Shown one piece after another: positions 9,264-18,841 of a stretch of DNA of 64,000 bases (position 1 is the first letter of the stretch; the number at the start of each line of letters is the position of its first letter). Below the pieces are notes generated by a model. It was not told where the DNA came from, searched no databases, and saw only the letters and a program-made list of their open reading frames with translations. The DNA comes from Prado023 sp963788325 (GTDB lineage Bacteria; Actinomycetota; Actinomycetes; S36-B12; CAIYMF01). The stretch spans positions 310,001-374,000 of the forward strand of contig CAWBGJ010000009.1 of NCBI GenBank assembly GCA_963788325.1. Direction: 5' to 3'. Made by a program: the position numbers and the translations under genes.

Positions 9264-9317
9264 GCTTTCTGTGGACGGACAATTGCTGCATCCAAATCCC
9301 AGGGGCACCATCCCGGG

Positions 9318-10238
9318 ATGGGACCACGCCTGAGCGTCGAGGCTCGGGCGATGCTGCGCCGCCAGCGCGGAGTGGTTGCCGACTGGCAGGCCCGCGAGAT
9401 CGGGCTCAGCCGAGCCAGCATGGTCCGGGCCAGCCGCACGGATTGGACGCAGATCTCGCCCCACGTCTTCGCGGCAGACGAGGCTGACCCCGACAGCGCC
9501 AGGCTGCGCATGGCCGCAGTCCTGGAGTGTGGCCCCGGAGCACTCCTGGCGGGACGAAGCGCACTGCTGGAATGCGGCTGGCGAGCCGCCGGCTACGCCG
9601 ACGATTCGATCGACGTCATCGTGCCCCGTGGACGGCGGCTCCGGTCTCGAGGCGCGCCCCTGTGGCTGCGCCGCCACCACCCGGAGGAAGAGGTCCGCGG
9701 CGCAGGATCCCCGGCCAGGACCTCGGCAAGCAGGGCCGCGATCGATGCCGCTGCCTGGGCCAGGTCACCACGCGAAGTGCTGTTCCTCCTCACCACGGCC
9801 GCCCAACAGCGCCTGACCACCCCCGACGCGATGCGGCAGGCACTCGAGGCTCGCGCTCGCGTCCGCAATGCACCGCTGATCCGCGAAGTGCTCGAGGAGA
9901 TCGAGTTCGGGGTCACGAGCGTCTCTGAGTCCACCTTCCTGCGCGAATGCAGGCGCCGCGGCCTTCCCCGGCCGCGCATGCAGACCGCCCGTAGGGACGC
10001 CCAGGGGCGCCGACGGTTCACCGACGCGGAGTTCACGCTCCCCGACGGACGGACGCTGATCGTCGAGGTCGACGGCATTGGCCACCTTGCCATCGATGCG
10101 TGGCACGCGGACATCACGCGGCATAACGGCCTGATGGTCTCCACCGGTGCGCTGATCCTGCGAGTCACGAACTGGGAGTTGGGCCACGACCCCGATCCCT
10201 TCTTCGCGCTCCTGTGCCCCCTGTTCGATCCTGCGTAG
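9318..10238 (+). CDS. AbiEi-like / DUF559-type endonuclease-fold protein
   Basis: A 306-residue protein of a type common in actinobacteria. The N-terminus (about residues 10-60, RRQRGVVADWQAREIGLSRA) resembles the winged-helix domain of AbiEi antitoxins. The C-terminus (about 235-295) has a PD-(D/E)xK-like core: DAEFTLPDGRTLIVEVDGIG, then a histidine, and GALILRVTNWEL, as in DUF559/Vsr-related nucleases. The canonical lysine after the EVDG strand is absent; IGH occupies that place, so catalysis is uncertain. No partner toxin is next to it. A hairpin of repeat family A lies before it and a second family A hairpin contains its TAG stop, so the gene is bracketed by the same repeat. The start at ATG 9318 has only a weak ribosome site. 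Confidence 0.6.
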   Translation: MGPRLSVEARAMLRRQRGVVADWQAREIGLSRASMVRASRTDWTQISPHVFAADEADPDSARLRMAAVLECGPGALLAGRSALLECGWRAAGYADDSIDVIVPRGRRLRSRGAPLWLRRHHPEEEVRGAGSPARTSASRAAIDAAAWARSPREVLFLLTTAAQQRLTTPDAMRQALEARARVRNAPLIREVLEEIEFGVTSVSESTFLRECRRRGLPRPRMQTARRDAQGRRRFTDAEFTLPDGRTLIVEVDGIGHLAIDAWHADITRHNGLMVSTGALILRVTNWELGHDPDPFFALLCPLFDPA

Positions 10239-10277
10239 TCGAAAGGGCACCTTGAATGGGCCGAATCGACTACGCAG
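10231..10277. repeat. Long hairpin, family A copy 2 (contains stop codon)
   Basis: CTGCGTAGTCGA at 10231-10242 pairs perfectly with TCGACTACGCAG at 10266-10277. The inner right arm GGGCCGAA matches the inner left arm of copy 3, so the inner left side of this copy has drifted. The TAG stop of the preceding gene (10236-10238) lies inside the left arm. Confidence 0.85.
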
Positions 10278-10382
10278 ACGAGGAAGTGACGCCTCCGGCG
10301 GCGCTAGGGTGGGCGTGGTGCTCCCGGACGGGGGCTGTCTAGGGCGTCCCGATGAGCAGGGCGCTGGCCTCAGGAGGCTCGA

Positions 10383-11669
<1,287 letters not shown>

Positions 11670-11692
11670 AGCCGCGTACTTGGAGGGCCCAC

Positions 11693-11698
11693 TAGGTT
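11693..11698 (+). promoter_or_regulatory. -10 box for leaderless Old Yellow Enzyme gene
   Basis: TAGGTT ends 7 nt before ATG 11706, only 24 nt after the purA stop, so this gene has its own promoter despite the short gap. Confidence 0.55.
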
Positions 11699-11705
11699 GG
11701 CCAGC

Positions 11706-12770
11706 ATGTCGCTGCTCCTGAGCCCCCTGACCCTGCGCTCGACGCACCTGCGCAACCGGATCATGGTCGCGCCGATGTGCCAGTACTCGGCGGTCGAGGG
11801 CGTCGTGGCGCCCTGGCACCTGGTCCACCTCGGCGGACTGGCCCGCGGCGGTGCGGGGCTGGTCATGGCGGAGGCCACCGCGGTCGTGCCCGAGGGCCGG
11901 ATCAGCCCACAGGACACTGGGCTGTGGTCCGACGAGCAGGCGCAGGCCTGGGCGCCGATCGTGACGTTCCTCCACGAGCAGGGGGCGCTGGCCGGTGTCC
12001 AGCTCGCCCACGCGGGCAACAAGGCGTCGACCTATCGGCCGTGGAGCGGCTCGGGCAGCGTGCCGGTCGCCGAGGGCGGCTGGGAGACCGTCGGGCCCAG
12101 TGCCACCGCCTACCCAGGCCTGGCCACCCCGCGACCCCTCACCGCGGCCGGGATCGCCGACGTCGTCGCCGCGTTCGTCGCGGGCGCGCAGCGCGCGCTG
12201 GCCGCAGGCTTCGACACCGTCGAGGTGCACGCGGCGCACGGCTACCTGCTCCACCAGTTCCTCTCCCCGCTGTCCAACGATCGCACCGACGGCTACGGCG
12301 GCGACCTCTCCTGTCGGGCCCGGCTGCTGCTCGAGGTGGTCACCGAGATCCGGGCGATCTGGCCCGCGGACCGGGCGCTGCTGGTGCGGATCAGCGCGAC
12401 CGACTGGGCCGAGGGCGGGCACACGATCGAGGACTCGGTGATCGTCTGCGGCTGGCTGCGCGACCTGGGCGTGGACCTGGTCGACGTCTCCAGCGGTGGC
12501 GCGAGCCCGCACCAGACGATCACCCCGGAGCCCGGCTACCAGGTGTCCCTGGCCGCCCGGATCCGCGCAGAGTCCGGGATCGCGACCGCCGCGGTGGGGA
12601 TGATCACCGAACCGAGCCAGGCCGAGGAGATCCTGGCCGCCGGCGCCGCGGATGTGATCGCGCTGGGCCGGGTGCTCCTGCGCGACCCGCAGTGGCCGTT
12701 GCGCGCAGCCCACGAGTTGGGTGACCAGGTGGACTGGCCCCCGCAGCTGGTGCGCGGGCAGTTCCGCTGA
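11706..12770 (+). CDS. NADH:flavin oxidoreductase, YqjM-like Old Yellow Enzyme
   Basis: A 354-residue FMN-dependent ene-reductase with a TIM barrel. The start MSLLLSPLTLRSTHLRNRIM, PMCQYSA with the FMN-tuning cysteine (about residue 26), QLAHAGNKAS near 100 and HAAHGYLLHQFLSPLSNDRT near 175 match the YqjM class (class III). FMN-phosphate binding is at AVGMITEPSQAE and DVIALGRVLLRDPQWPLRAA near the C-terminus. Such enzymes reduce activated C=C bonds of electrophiles using NAD(P)H. The start ATG 11706 fits a leaderless mRNA (TAGGTT-7 nt). A TTG codon 9 nt earlier is in frame but overlaps the -10 box. Confidence 0.92.
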   Translation: MSLLLSPLTLRSTHLRNRIMVAPMCQYSAVEGVVAPWHLVHLGGLARGGAGLVMAEATAVVPEGRISPQDTGLWSDEQAQAWAPIVTFLHEQGALAGVQLAHAGNKASTYRPWSGSGSVPVAEGGWETVGPSATAYPGLATPRPLTAAGIADVVAAFVAGAQRALAAGFDTVEVHAAHGYLLHQFLSPLSNDRTDGYGGDLSCRARLLLEVVTEIRAIWPADRALLVRISATDWAEGGHTIEDSVIVCGWLRDLGVDLVDVSSGGASPHQTITPEPGYQVSLAARIRAESGIATAAVGMITEPSQAEEILAAGAADVIALGRVLLRDPQWPLRAAHELGDQVDWPPQLVRGQFR

Positions 12771-12950
12771 CTGCGCGGTCGGGCAGTCCTCGGCCAGCCC
12801 GGGCACCCGGGTGAGATCGCGGGCCAGAATCGGCCTGCGCTGACCGATGGCCCACCGGCCGCGGGACCACTGCCGGTGGCCCGCGGGGACCTACGTCCTG
12901 ACCTGCGACGAGCGGCCTCACCCGCTGCGGGCGCGTCGCCGGGGACGATA

Positions 12951-12956
12951 TATGTT
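12951..12956 (+). promoter_or_regulatory. -10 box of pntA-pntB promoter
   Basis: TATGTT within GATATATGTT lies 29 nt before GTG 12986, in an otherwise GC-rich 215-bp gap; a GAGAGGAC ribosome site follows. No clear -35 was seen. Confidence 0.5.
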
Positions 12957-12985
12957 GCTCAGCGACTGCTTCGAGAGGACGAGTC

Positions 12986-14530
12986 GTGCGCATTGGTGTG
13001 CCCCAGGAGTCCAAGCCCGGTGAACGGCGAGTTGCCGCCACCCCCAAGACCGTCGAGGCGCTGATCAAGCTCGGCTACGAGGTCGCGATCGAGTCCGGTT
13101 CCGGGTCCGGTGCGTCCTTCGAGGACCCCGCGTACGCCGCGGCCGGCGCCCAGATCGTGGGCGCCGAGGTCTGGGACGCCGACTTCGTGCTGAAGATCAA
13201 CGCGCCGACGCCCGACGAGATCGCCCGGCTCCACGAGGGGCAGACAGTGGCGTGCCTGCTGGCCCCTGCGCTGGCCCCTGAGCTGGTCAGCGCGCTGGCG
13301 CAGCGCGGCGTCACCGCGCTGGCGATGGACGCGGTGCCGCGCATCTCACGCGCCCAGTCCCTGGACGTCCTGAGCTCGATGGCCAACATCGGCGGGTACC
13401 GCGCGGTCATCGAGGCCGCCAACGAGTTCGGGTCGTTCTTCACCGGCCAGGTCACCGCCGCCGGAAAGGTCCCCCCCGCGAAGGTCCTGGTCGTGGGCGC
13501 GGGCGTGGCGGGCCTGGCGGCGATCGGCACGGCGAGCAGCCTGGGCGCGATCGTGCGCGCCTTCGACGCCCGGTCCGAGGTCGGCGAGCAGGTCGAGTCG
13601 ATGGGCGCGGAGTTCCTGCGCATCGAGGTCGAGGACACCGGACCCAGCGCCACCGGATACGCCAAGGAGATGGGCGAGGACTTCAACCGCAAGGCCGCCG
13701 AGCTGTACGCCGCGCAGGCCAAGGATGTCGACATCGTCATCACCACCGCGCTGATCCCCGGTCGGCCCGCACCACGACTGTTCACGGCTGAGATGGTCGC
13801 CTCGATGAAGCCCGGCAGCGTCGTGGTCGACATGGCCGCGGCCAACGGCGGCAACGTCGCCGGCAGCCGGCCCGACGAGCGCGTGGTGACCGACAACGGC
13901 GTCACGATCCTGGGCTACACCGACCTGCCCGGGCGGCTGCCGACCCAGGCCTCACAGCTGTTCGGCACCAACCTGGTGAACCTGCTCAAGCTGATGACCC
14001 CGGCCAAGGACGGCCAGGCGGTGCTGGACCTCGAGGACGTCGTGCAGCGCGGGATGACCGTGACCCGGGCCGGCGAGATCATGTGGCCCCCGCCGCCCGT
14101 GCAGGTCTCGGCCGCTCCGGCCGCCGTGGCCGCCGCGCCACCGCCGGAACCCGCACCACCGAAGAAGAAGATGTCGGCCAGCACTCGACTGGGCCTGATC
14201 GGCGCCGGCGCTGGCCTGTTCCTGCTCATGTCGGCCTTCGCCCCCGAGCAGATCCTGGGCCACTTCCTGGTGTTCATGCTCTCGGTGGTGATCGGCTTCT
14301 ACGTGATCGGCAACGTCCACCACGCACTGCACACGCCCCTGATGTCGGTGACCAACGCGATCAGCGGCATCATCCTGGTCGGCGCGCTGCTGCAGGTCGG
14401 CCACGGCGAGTTCTGGGTGTCGGCGCTGGCGTTCATCGCGATCCTGGTGGCCAGCATCAACGTCTTCGGCGGGTTCACCGTCACCGCCCGGATGCTCGAG
14501 ATGTTCAAGCGTGAGGATGCGCCGCGATGA
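12986..14530 (+). CDS. pntA: NAD(P) transhydrogenase subunit alpha
   Basis: A 514-residue subunit of the proton-translocating transhydrogenase that moves hydride from NADH to NADP+. The NAD-binding domain I occupies about residues 1-370 (MRIGVPQESKPGERRVAATP; dinucleotide fold VLVVGAGVAGLAAIGTASSL near 170). A Pro/Ala-rich linker follows, and then three or four transmembrane helices (about 395-500) that include the proton-channel stretch FYVIGNVHHALHTPLMSV. Here domain I and the pntAB-type membrane part are one chain, as in E. coli PntA, rather than split. GTG start with GAGAGGAC upstream. Its stop overlaps the pntB ATG as ATGA, so the two subunits are made in step. Confidence 0.96.
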   Translation: MRIGVPQESKPGERRVAATPKTVEALIKLGYEVAIESGSGSGASFEDPAYAAAGAQIVGAEVWDADFVLKINAPTPDEIARLHEGQTVACLLAPALAPELVSALAQRGVTALAMDAVPRISRAQSLDVLSSMANIGGYRAVIEAANEFGSFFTGQVTAAGKVPPAKVLVVGAGVAGLAAIGTASSLGAIVRAFDARSEVGEQVESMGAEFLRIEVEDTGPSATGYAKEMGEDFNRKAAELYAAQAKDVDIVITTALIPGRPAPRLFTAEMVASMKPGSVVVDMAAANGGNVAGSRPDERVVTDNGVTILGYTDLPGRLPTQASQLFGTNLVNLLKLMTPAKDGQAVLDLEDVVQRGMTVTRAGEIMWPPPPVQVSAAPAAVAAAPPPEPAPPKKKMSASTRLGLIGAGAGLFLLMSAFAPEQILGHFLVFMLSVVIGFYVIGNVHHALHTPLMSVTNAISGIILVGALLQVGHGEFWVSALAFIAILVASINVFGGFTVTARMLEMFKREDAPR

Positions 14531-15963
14531 CCATTCCCCTGTCCCTCCAGCAGGGCGCCTACATCATCGCCGGGCTGCTGTTCATCCTGGCCCTGGCGGG
14601 CCTGTCCAAGCACGAGAACGCCCGCATGGGCAACCGCTACGGCATCGTCGGCATGGCCATCGCCCTGGTCATCACCATCCTGGCCGCGGTGGTGGGCACC
14701 AACGTCGGGGACAACGTGGTCGTCTCCGAGGGCACCGGATGGGTCGGGCTGGGCCTGATCGTCGCCGCAATGGCCATCGGTGCGGTCATCGGGATCTGGC
14801 GGGCGCGCAGCGTCGAGATGACCGGCATGCCCGAGCTGATCGCGATCCTGCACAGCTTCGTGGGCCTGGCCGCCGTGCTGGTCGGCTGGAACAGCTCGTA
14901 CGAGAAGCTGGTCGCCTACCCGGCGATCCACGACGTCGAGGTGTTCGTCGGGGTGTTCATCGGCGCCGTGACGTTCACCGGCTCGATCGTGGCCTTCCTC
15001 AAGCTCTCGGCGCGCATCAACTCCGCACCGATGATGCTGCCCAAGCACAACGAGCTCAACCTGGGCATCATCGTGGCGTTCTTCGCCATGACGATCGCCT
15101 ACGTGATGATCCCCGAGGACCAGACCATCGCCCGCCAGTCGCTGCTGGGCATCATGACCGCCCTGGCCCTGTTCCTGGGCTGGCACCTCGTGGCCTCCAT
15201 CGGAGGCGGGGACATGCCCGTCGTGGTGTCGATGCTCAACAGCTACTCCGGTTGGGCGGCGGCCGCGGCCGGCTTCCTGCTCAACAACGACCTGCTGATC
15301 ATCACCGGCGCGCTCGTCGGTTCCTCGGGTGCCTACCTGTCCTACATCATGTGCCGGGCGATGAACCGCTCGTTCATCTCGGTGATCGCCGGTGGGTTCG
15401 GGGTCGAGGGCGGCACGGTGAGCGCAGACGTCGACTACGGCGAGCACCGCGAGATCAACGCCGAGGGCGCAGCCGAGCTGCTCGCCGAGGCGCACGACGT
15501 GGTCATCACCCCCGGCTACGGCATGGCCGTGGCCCAGGCGCAGTACCCGGTGGCCGAGCTGACCCGCAAGCTGCGCGAGCGCGGGGTGAACGTGCGGTTC
15601 GGCATCCATCCGGTGGCTGGGCGCCTGCCCGGGCACATGAACGTGCTGCTGGCCGAGGCCAAGGTCCCCTACGACATCGTCCTGGAGATGGACGAGATCA
15701 ACGACGACATGCCGTCCACGGACGTCGTGCTCGTGATCGGGGCCAACGACACGGTCAACCCCGCGGCCATGGATGATCCGGGCAGCCCGATCGCGGGGAT
15801 GCCGGTGCTCACCGTCTGGCAGGCCAAGGACGTCATCGTGTTCAAGCGCTCGATGGCCACGGGCTACGCGGGCGTGCAGAACCCGCTGTTCTTCAAGGAG
15901 AACACCCAGATGCTGTTCGGCGACGCCAAGGACCGCGTGGAGGACATCCTCAAGGCCCTGTAG
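14527..15963 (+). CDS. pntB: NAD(P) transhydrogenase subunit beta
   Basis: A 478-residue partner of PntA. About nine transmembrane helices fill residues 1-270. The NADP-binding domain III follows (about 300-478), recognised by VVITPGYGMAVAQAQYPVAEL, IHPVAGRLPGHMNVLLAEA and VVLVIGANDTVNPAA. Together with PntA it supplies NADPH at the cost of proton-motive force. The start overlaps pntA (ATGA). The end LFGDAKDRVEDILKAL is the normal family C-terminus. The next gene has its own -10 and Shine-Dalgarno. Confidence 0.97.
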   Translation: MTIPLSLQQGAYIIAGLLFILALAGLSKHENARMGNRYGIVGMAIALVITILAAVVGTNVGDNVVVSEGTGWVGLGLIVAAMAIGAVIGIWRARSVEMTGMPELIAILHSFVGLAAVLVGWNSSYEKLVAYPAIHDVEVFVGVFIGAVTFTGSIVAFLKLSARINSAPMMLPKHNELNLGIIVAFFAMTIAYVMIPEDQTIARQSLLGIMTALALFLGWHLVASIGGGDMPVVVSMLNSYSGWAAAAAGFLLNNDLLIITGALVGSSGAYLSYIMCRAMNRSFISVIAGGFGVEGGTVSADVDYGEHREINAEGAAELLAEAHDVVITPGYGMAVAQAQYPVAELTRKLRERGVNVRFGIHPVAGRLPGHMNVLLAEAKVPYDIVLEMDEINDDMPSTDVVLVIGANDTVNPAAMDDPGSPIAGMPVLTVWQAKDVIVFKRSMATGYAGVQNPLFFKENTQMLFGDAKDRVEDILKAL

Positions 15964-16022
15964 GCGGCGCGGGGGTTGTGGGCGCCAGGCTGGGTGGGAC
16001 GCCGTGGGTGGGCTCTCGGTAC

Positions 16023-16028
16023 TAAAGT
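16023..16028 (+). promoter_or_regulatory. -10 box for class III aminotransferase
   Basis: TAAAGT (TANNNT) sits 34 nt before ATG 16063, ahead of an AAGGAGA ribosome site. Confidence 0.4.
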
Positions 16029-16062
16029 CGTGGATCACGCACCGTCCGACCAAGGAGAACGC

Positions 16063-17418
16063 ATGTCCGAGCCCACCGTGACCACGGATCCCGCAGCCGG
16101 GGCGCGCGCCTACGAGCTTGACCGGGCGCACGTGTTCCACTCCTGGTCGGCACAGGGGGCGCTGGCCCCGATGACGATCGCCGGCGCCTCGGGCAGCTAC
16201 GTCTGGGACTACGAGGGCAACCGGTACCTGGACTTCTCCAGCCAGCTGGTCAACGTCAACATCGGCCATCAGCACCCGAAGGTGATCGCCGCGATCCAGG
16301 AGCAGGCCGGACTGCTCGCCACAGTCGCCCCGCAGCACGCCAACGCCGCGCGTGGCGAGGCCGCCCGGCTGATCGCGGAGCTGGCCCCCGAGTCCCTGAA
16401 CAAGGTGTTCTTCACCAACGGTGGCGCGGATGCCAACGAGAACGCGGTCCGCATGGCGCGGCTGCACACCGGCCGGCGCAAGGTCCTGAGCTTCTACCGC
16501 TCGTACCACGGCAACACGGGCTCTGCGATCGTCGCGACCGGCGACCCGCGCCGCTGGCCCAACGAGTACGCCGATGACCACGTGCACTTCTTCGGCCCCT
16601 ACCTGTACCGCTCGCACTTCTGGGCCACCACCCCCGAGCAGGAGTCCCAGCGCGCGCTGGAGCACCTGGCCGACGTGCTGCGCTTCGAGGGTCCGGGGAC
16701 CATCGCCGCGATCCTGATCGAGACGGTCGTGGGGACCGCCGGGGTGCTCATCCCGCCGCCGGGGTACCTCGAGGGTGTCCGCGCCCTGTGCGACGAGCAC
16801 GGCATCATGCTGATCCTCGACGAGGTGATGGCCGGGTTCGGCCGCACCGGCGCCTGGTTCGCCTTCGACCACTTCGACGTGCGCCCGGACCTGATCACCT
16901 TCGCCAAGGGCTCCAACTCCGGCTACGTGCCCGTGGGCGGGGTCATCATCTCCGATGCGATCGCAGCCACGTTCGACGACCGCGTGTTCCCGGGCGGGCT
17001 GACCTACTCGGGGCATCCCCTGGCCGCTGCGTCCATCGTGGCCAGCATCAACGCGATGCGCGACGAGGGGATCGTCGAGAACGCGGCCCGGATCGGGGCT
17101 GACGTGCTCGGGCCGGGCTTGAACGAGTTGGCCGAGCGGCATCCGGTGATCGGTGAGGTCCGCGGGCTGGGCGTCTTCTGGGCCCTGGACCTGGTGAGCA
17201 ACCGCGAGACACGCGCGATGCTCGCCCCGTACGGCGGCACGTCGGCGGCGATGGGCGCGCTGGGGGCCGCTGCGAAGAAGCGCGGGCTGCTGCCGTTCAT
17301 GAACTTCAACCGCCTGCATGTCGTGCCACCCTGCACAGTCACCGTCGAGGAGGCCCAGGCAGGCCTGGCCATCCTCGACGAGGTGTTCACCGAGGTGGAC
17401 GCCTACTACGAGGGCTGA
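16063..17418 (+). CDS. Class III PLP-dependent aminotransferase
   Basis: A 451-residue fold-type I aminotransferase. FFTNGGADANENAVRMARLH near residue 120 binds the PLP phosphate, LILDEVMAGFGRTGAWFAFD near 250 carries the PLP-ring aspartate, and TFAKGSNSGYVPVGGVIIS near 285 carries the Schiff-base lysine. Sequence style (SYRSYHGNTGSAI-like region, long LYRSHFW insert) is closest to the taurine/beta-alanine--pyruvate group, so the donor is probably an omega-amino acid; ornithine- or 4-aminobutyrate-type enzymes are alternatives. AAGGAGA lies 5 nt before ATG 16063. Neighbours (pntAB, purD) give no pathway hint. Confidence 0.85.
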   Translation: MSEPTVTTDPAAGARAYELDRAHVFHSWSAQGALAPMTIAGASGSYVWDYEGNRYLDFSSQLVNVNIGHQHPKVIAAIQEQAGLLATVAPQHANAARGEAARLIAELAPESLNKVFFTNGGADANENAVRMARLHTGRRKVLSFYRSYHGNTGSAIVATGDPRRWPNEYADDHVHFFGPYLYRSHFWATTPEQESQRALEHLADVLRFEGPGTIAAILIETVVGTAGVLIPPPGYLEGVRALCDEHGIMLILDEVMAGFGRTGAWFAFDHFDVRPDLITFAKGSNSGYVPVGGVIISDAIAATFDDRVFPGGLTYSGHPLAAASIVASINAMRDEGIVENAARIGADVLGPGLNELAERHPVIGEVRGLGVFWALDLVSNRETRAMLAPYGGTSAAMGALGAAAKKRGLLPFMNFNRLHVVPPCTVTVEEAQAGLAILDEVFTEVDAYYEG

Positions 17419-17472
17419 CCCACTCGGAGGCGCTGACCGACCCGGCCGCGTCGGCGCGGCGTGGGCGGCCGG

Positions 17473-17478
17473 TAGCCT
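17473..17478 (+). promoter_or_regulatory. -10 box for leaderless purD
   Basis: TAGCCT ends 6 nt before GTG 17485 and no Shine-Dalgarno is present. Confidence 0.55.
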
Positions 17479-17484
17479 GCGGGC

Positions 17485-18756
17485 GTGGACATCCTCATCA
17501 TCGGCTCCGGTGGCCGTGAGCACGCCCTGGCCCTGGCACTGGCCGCGGACCCGACCGTGACCGCCCTGCACGTCGCCCCCGGCAATGCGGGGACCGCGCA
17601 GGTCGCCACCAACCATCCCGTGGCGGCGAGCGACCCCGACGACGTCGTCCGGCTGGCCACCCGCCTCGCGGTCGACCTGGTGATCATCGGCCCGGAGGCG
17701 CCGCTGGTCGCCGGCGTCGCCGACGCGGTCCGCGCCGTCGGGATCGACTGCTTCGGGCCCTCGGCGGCCGCGGCCGCGCTGGAGGGTTCCAAGGCGTTCG
17801 CCAAGCGGGTGATGGCCGAGGCCGGGGTGCCCACCGCGATGGCGCACGTGTGCTCCACGATCGAGGAGGTGGCCAGCGCCCTGGACCAGTTCGGAGCGCC
17901 CCATGTGGTCAAGGACGACGGCCTGGCCGGCGGCAAGGGCGTGGTGGTCACACACGACCGCGCCGAGGCCATGGCCCACGCGCAGGCGTGCCTCGAGCGT
18001 GCAGGCGGGGCCGTGGTGGTCGAGGAGTTCCTCGACGGCCCGGAGGTGTCGCTGTTCGCGATCACCGACGGGACCACCTCGGTGCCGCTGGTCCCGGCCC
18101 AGGACTTCAAGCGCGCCGGGGACGGCGACAGCGGCCCGAACACGGGCGGCATGGGCGCCTACGCCCCACTGCCGTGGGCGCCCGAGGGCCTCGTCGAGGA
18201 GATCATGACCCGCGTCGTGGGGCCGACGATCGAGCTGATGGCAAGGCGGGGGACCCCGTTCTCGGGCCTGCTCTACGCCGGCCTGGCCCTGACCAGCCGG
18301 GGCCTGCGGGTCGTGGAGTTCAACGCCCGGTTCGGTGACCCGGAGACCCAGGTCGTGCTCGCCCTGCTGCGCACCCCCTTGGCCGGCGTGCTGCGCGCAG
18401 CCGCGCGCGGGAGCCTGGCCGAGCTGCCCCCGCTGGACTGGCACCCCGGCTCGGCGGTGACGGTGGTCCTGGCCGCCCCGGGCTACCCGCAGGATCCCCG
18501 GACCGGCGGGGTGCTGCGCGGCGTGCCCACGAGCGCGGGCACCGAGTCCGGCTGGGACGCGGCGTGGGTGGTGCACGCCGGCACCGACCAGCGCGAGGAC
18601 GCGCTGGTCGCCACGGGTGGGCGGGTGCTTTGCTCCACAGCGCGGGCCGCGGACCTGGCCGGCGCCCGCGAGCGCGCCTACGACCTCCTGGCGGCCATCA
18701 CCCTCGAAGGCGGCCACTACCGCCACGACATCGCGCTGGCCGCCAGCGCGACCTGA
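17485..18756 (+). CDS. purD: Phosphoribosylamine--glycine ligase
   Basis: A 423-residue ATP-grasp enzyme making glycinamide ribonucleotide, the second step of purine synthesis. N-terminal fold MDILIIGSGGREHALALALA, then GPEAPLVAGVADAV, ATP-binding KDDGLAGGKGVVV near residue 143, and the signature EFNARFGDPETQVVL near 280. GTG 17485 gives the exact family N-terminus and follows a TAGCCT box by 6 nt, so the mRNA is probably leaderless. One nt after the stop comes a perfect 21-bp hairpin (family B) that likely ends transcription before purB. purB and purC follow on the same strand. Confidence 0.97.
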   Translation: MDILIIGSGGREHALALALAADPTVTALHVAPGNAGTAQVATNHPVAASDPDDVVRLATRLAVDLVIIGPEAPLVAGVADAVRAVGIDCFGPSAAAAALEGSKAFAKRVMAEAGVPTAMAHVCSTIEEVASALDQFGAPHVVKDDGLAGGKGVVVTHDRAEAMAHAQACLERAGGAVVVEEFLDGPEVSLFAITDGTTSVPLVPAQDFKRAGDGDSGPNTGGMGAYAPLPWAPEGLVEEIMTRVVGPTIELMARRGTPFSGLLYAGLALTSRGLRVVEFNARFGDPETQVVLALLRTPLAGVLRAAARGSLAELPPLDWHPGSAVTVVLAAPGYPQDPRTGGVLRGVPTSAGTESGWDAAWVVHAGTDQREDALVATGGRVLCSTARAADLAGARERAYDLLAAITLEGGHYRHDIALAASAT

Positions 18757-18757
18757 T

Positions 18758-18808
18758 GTTGCTGTGTACGGAATCGACCGTTTTCTTGTCGATTCCGTAC
18801 ACAGCAAC
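18758..18808. repeat. Perfect 21-bp hairpin after purD, family B
   Basis: The arms 18758-18778 and 18788-18808 are perfect reverse complements with the 9-nt loop CGTTTTCTT. It starts 1 nt after the purD stop. The arms share the GAATCGAC/GTCGATTC core with family A hairpins but differ in the rest (GTTGCTGTGTAC instead of CTGCGTA). Confidence 0.9.
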
Positions 18809-18828
18809 GCCGCGCCTGCGGTGGCTGC

Positions 18829-18834
18829 GACAAT
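18829..18834 (+). promoter_or_regulatory. -10 box for leaderless purB
   Basis: GACAAT ends 7 nt before GTG 18842, the same hexamer and context (GCGACAATG) as before bpa. Confidence 0.45.
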
Positions 18835-18841
18835 GACCCCC

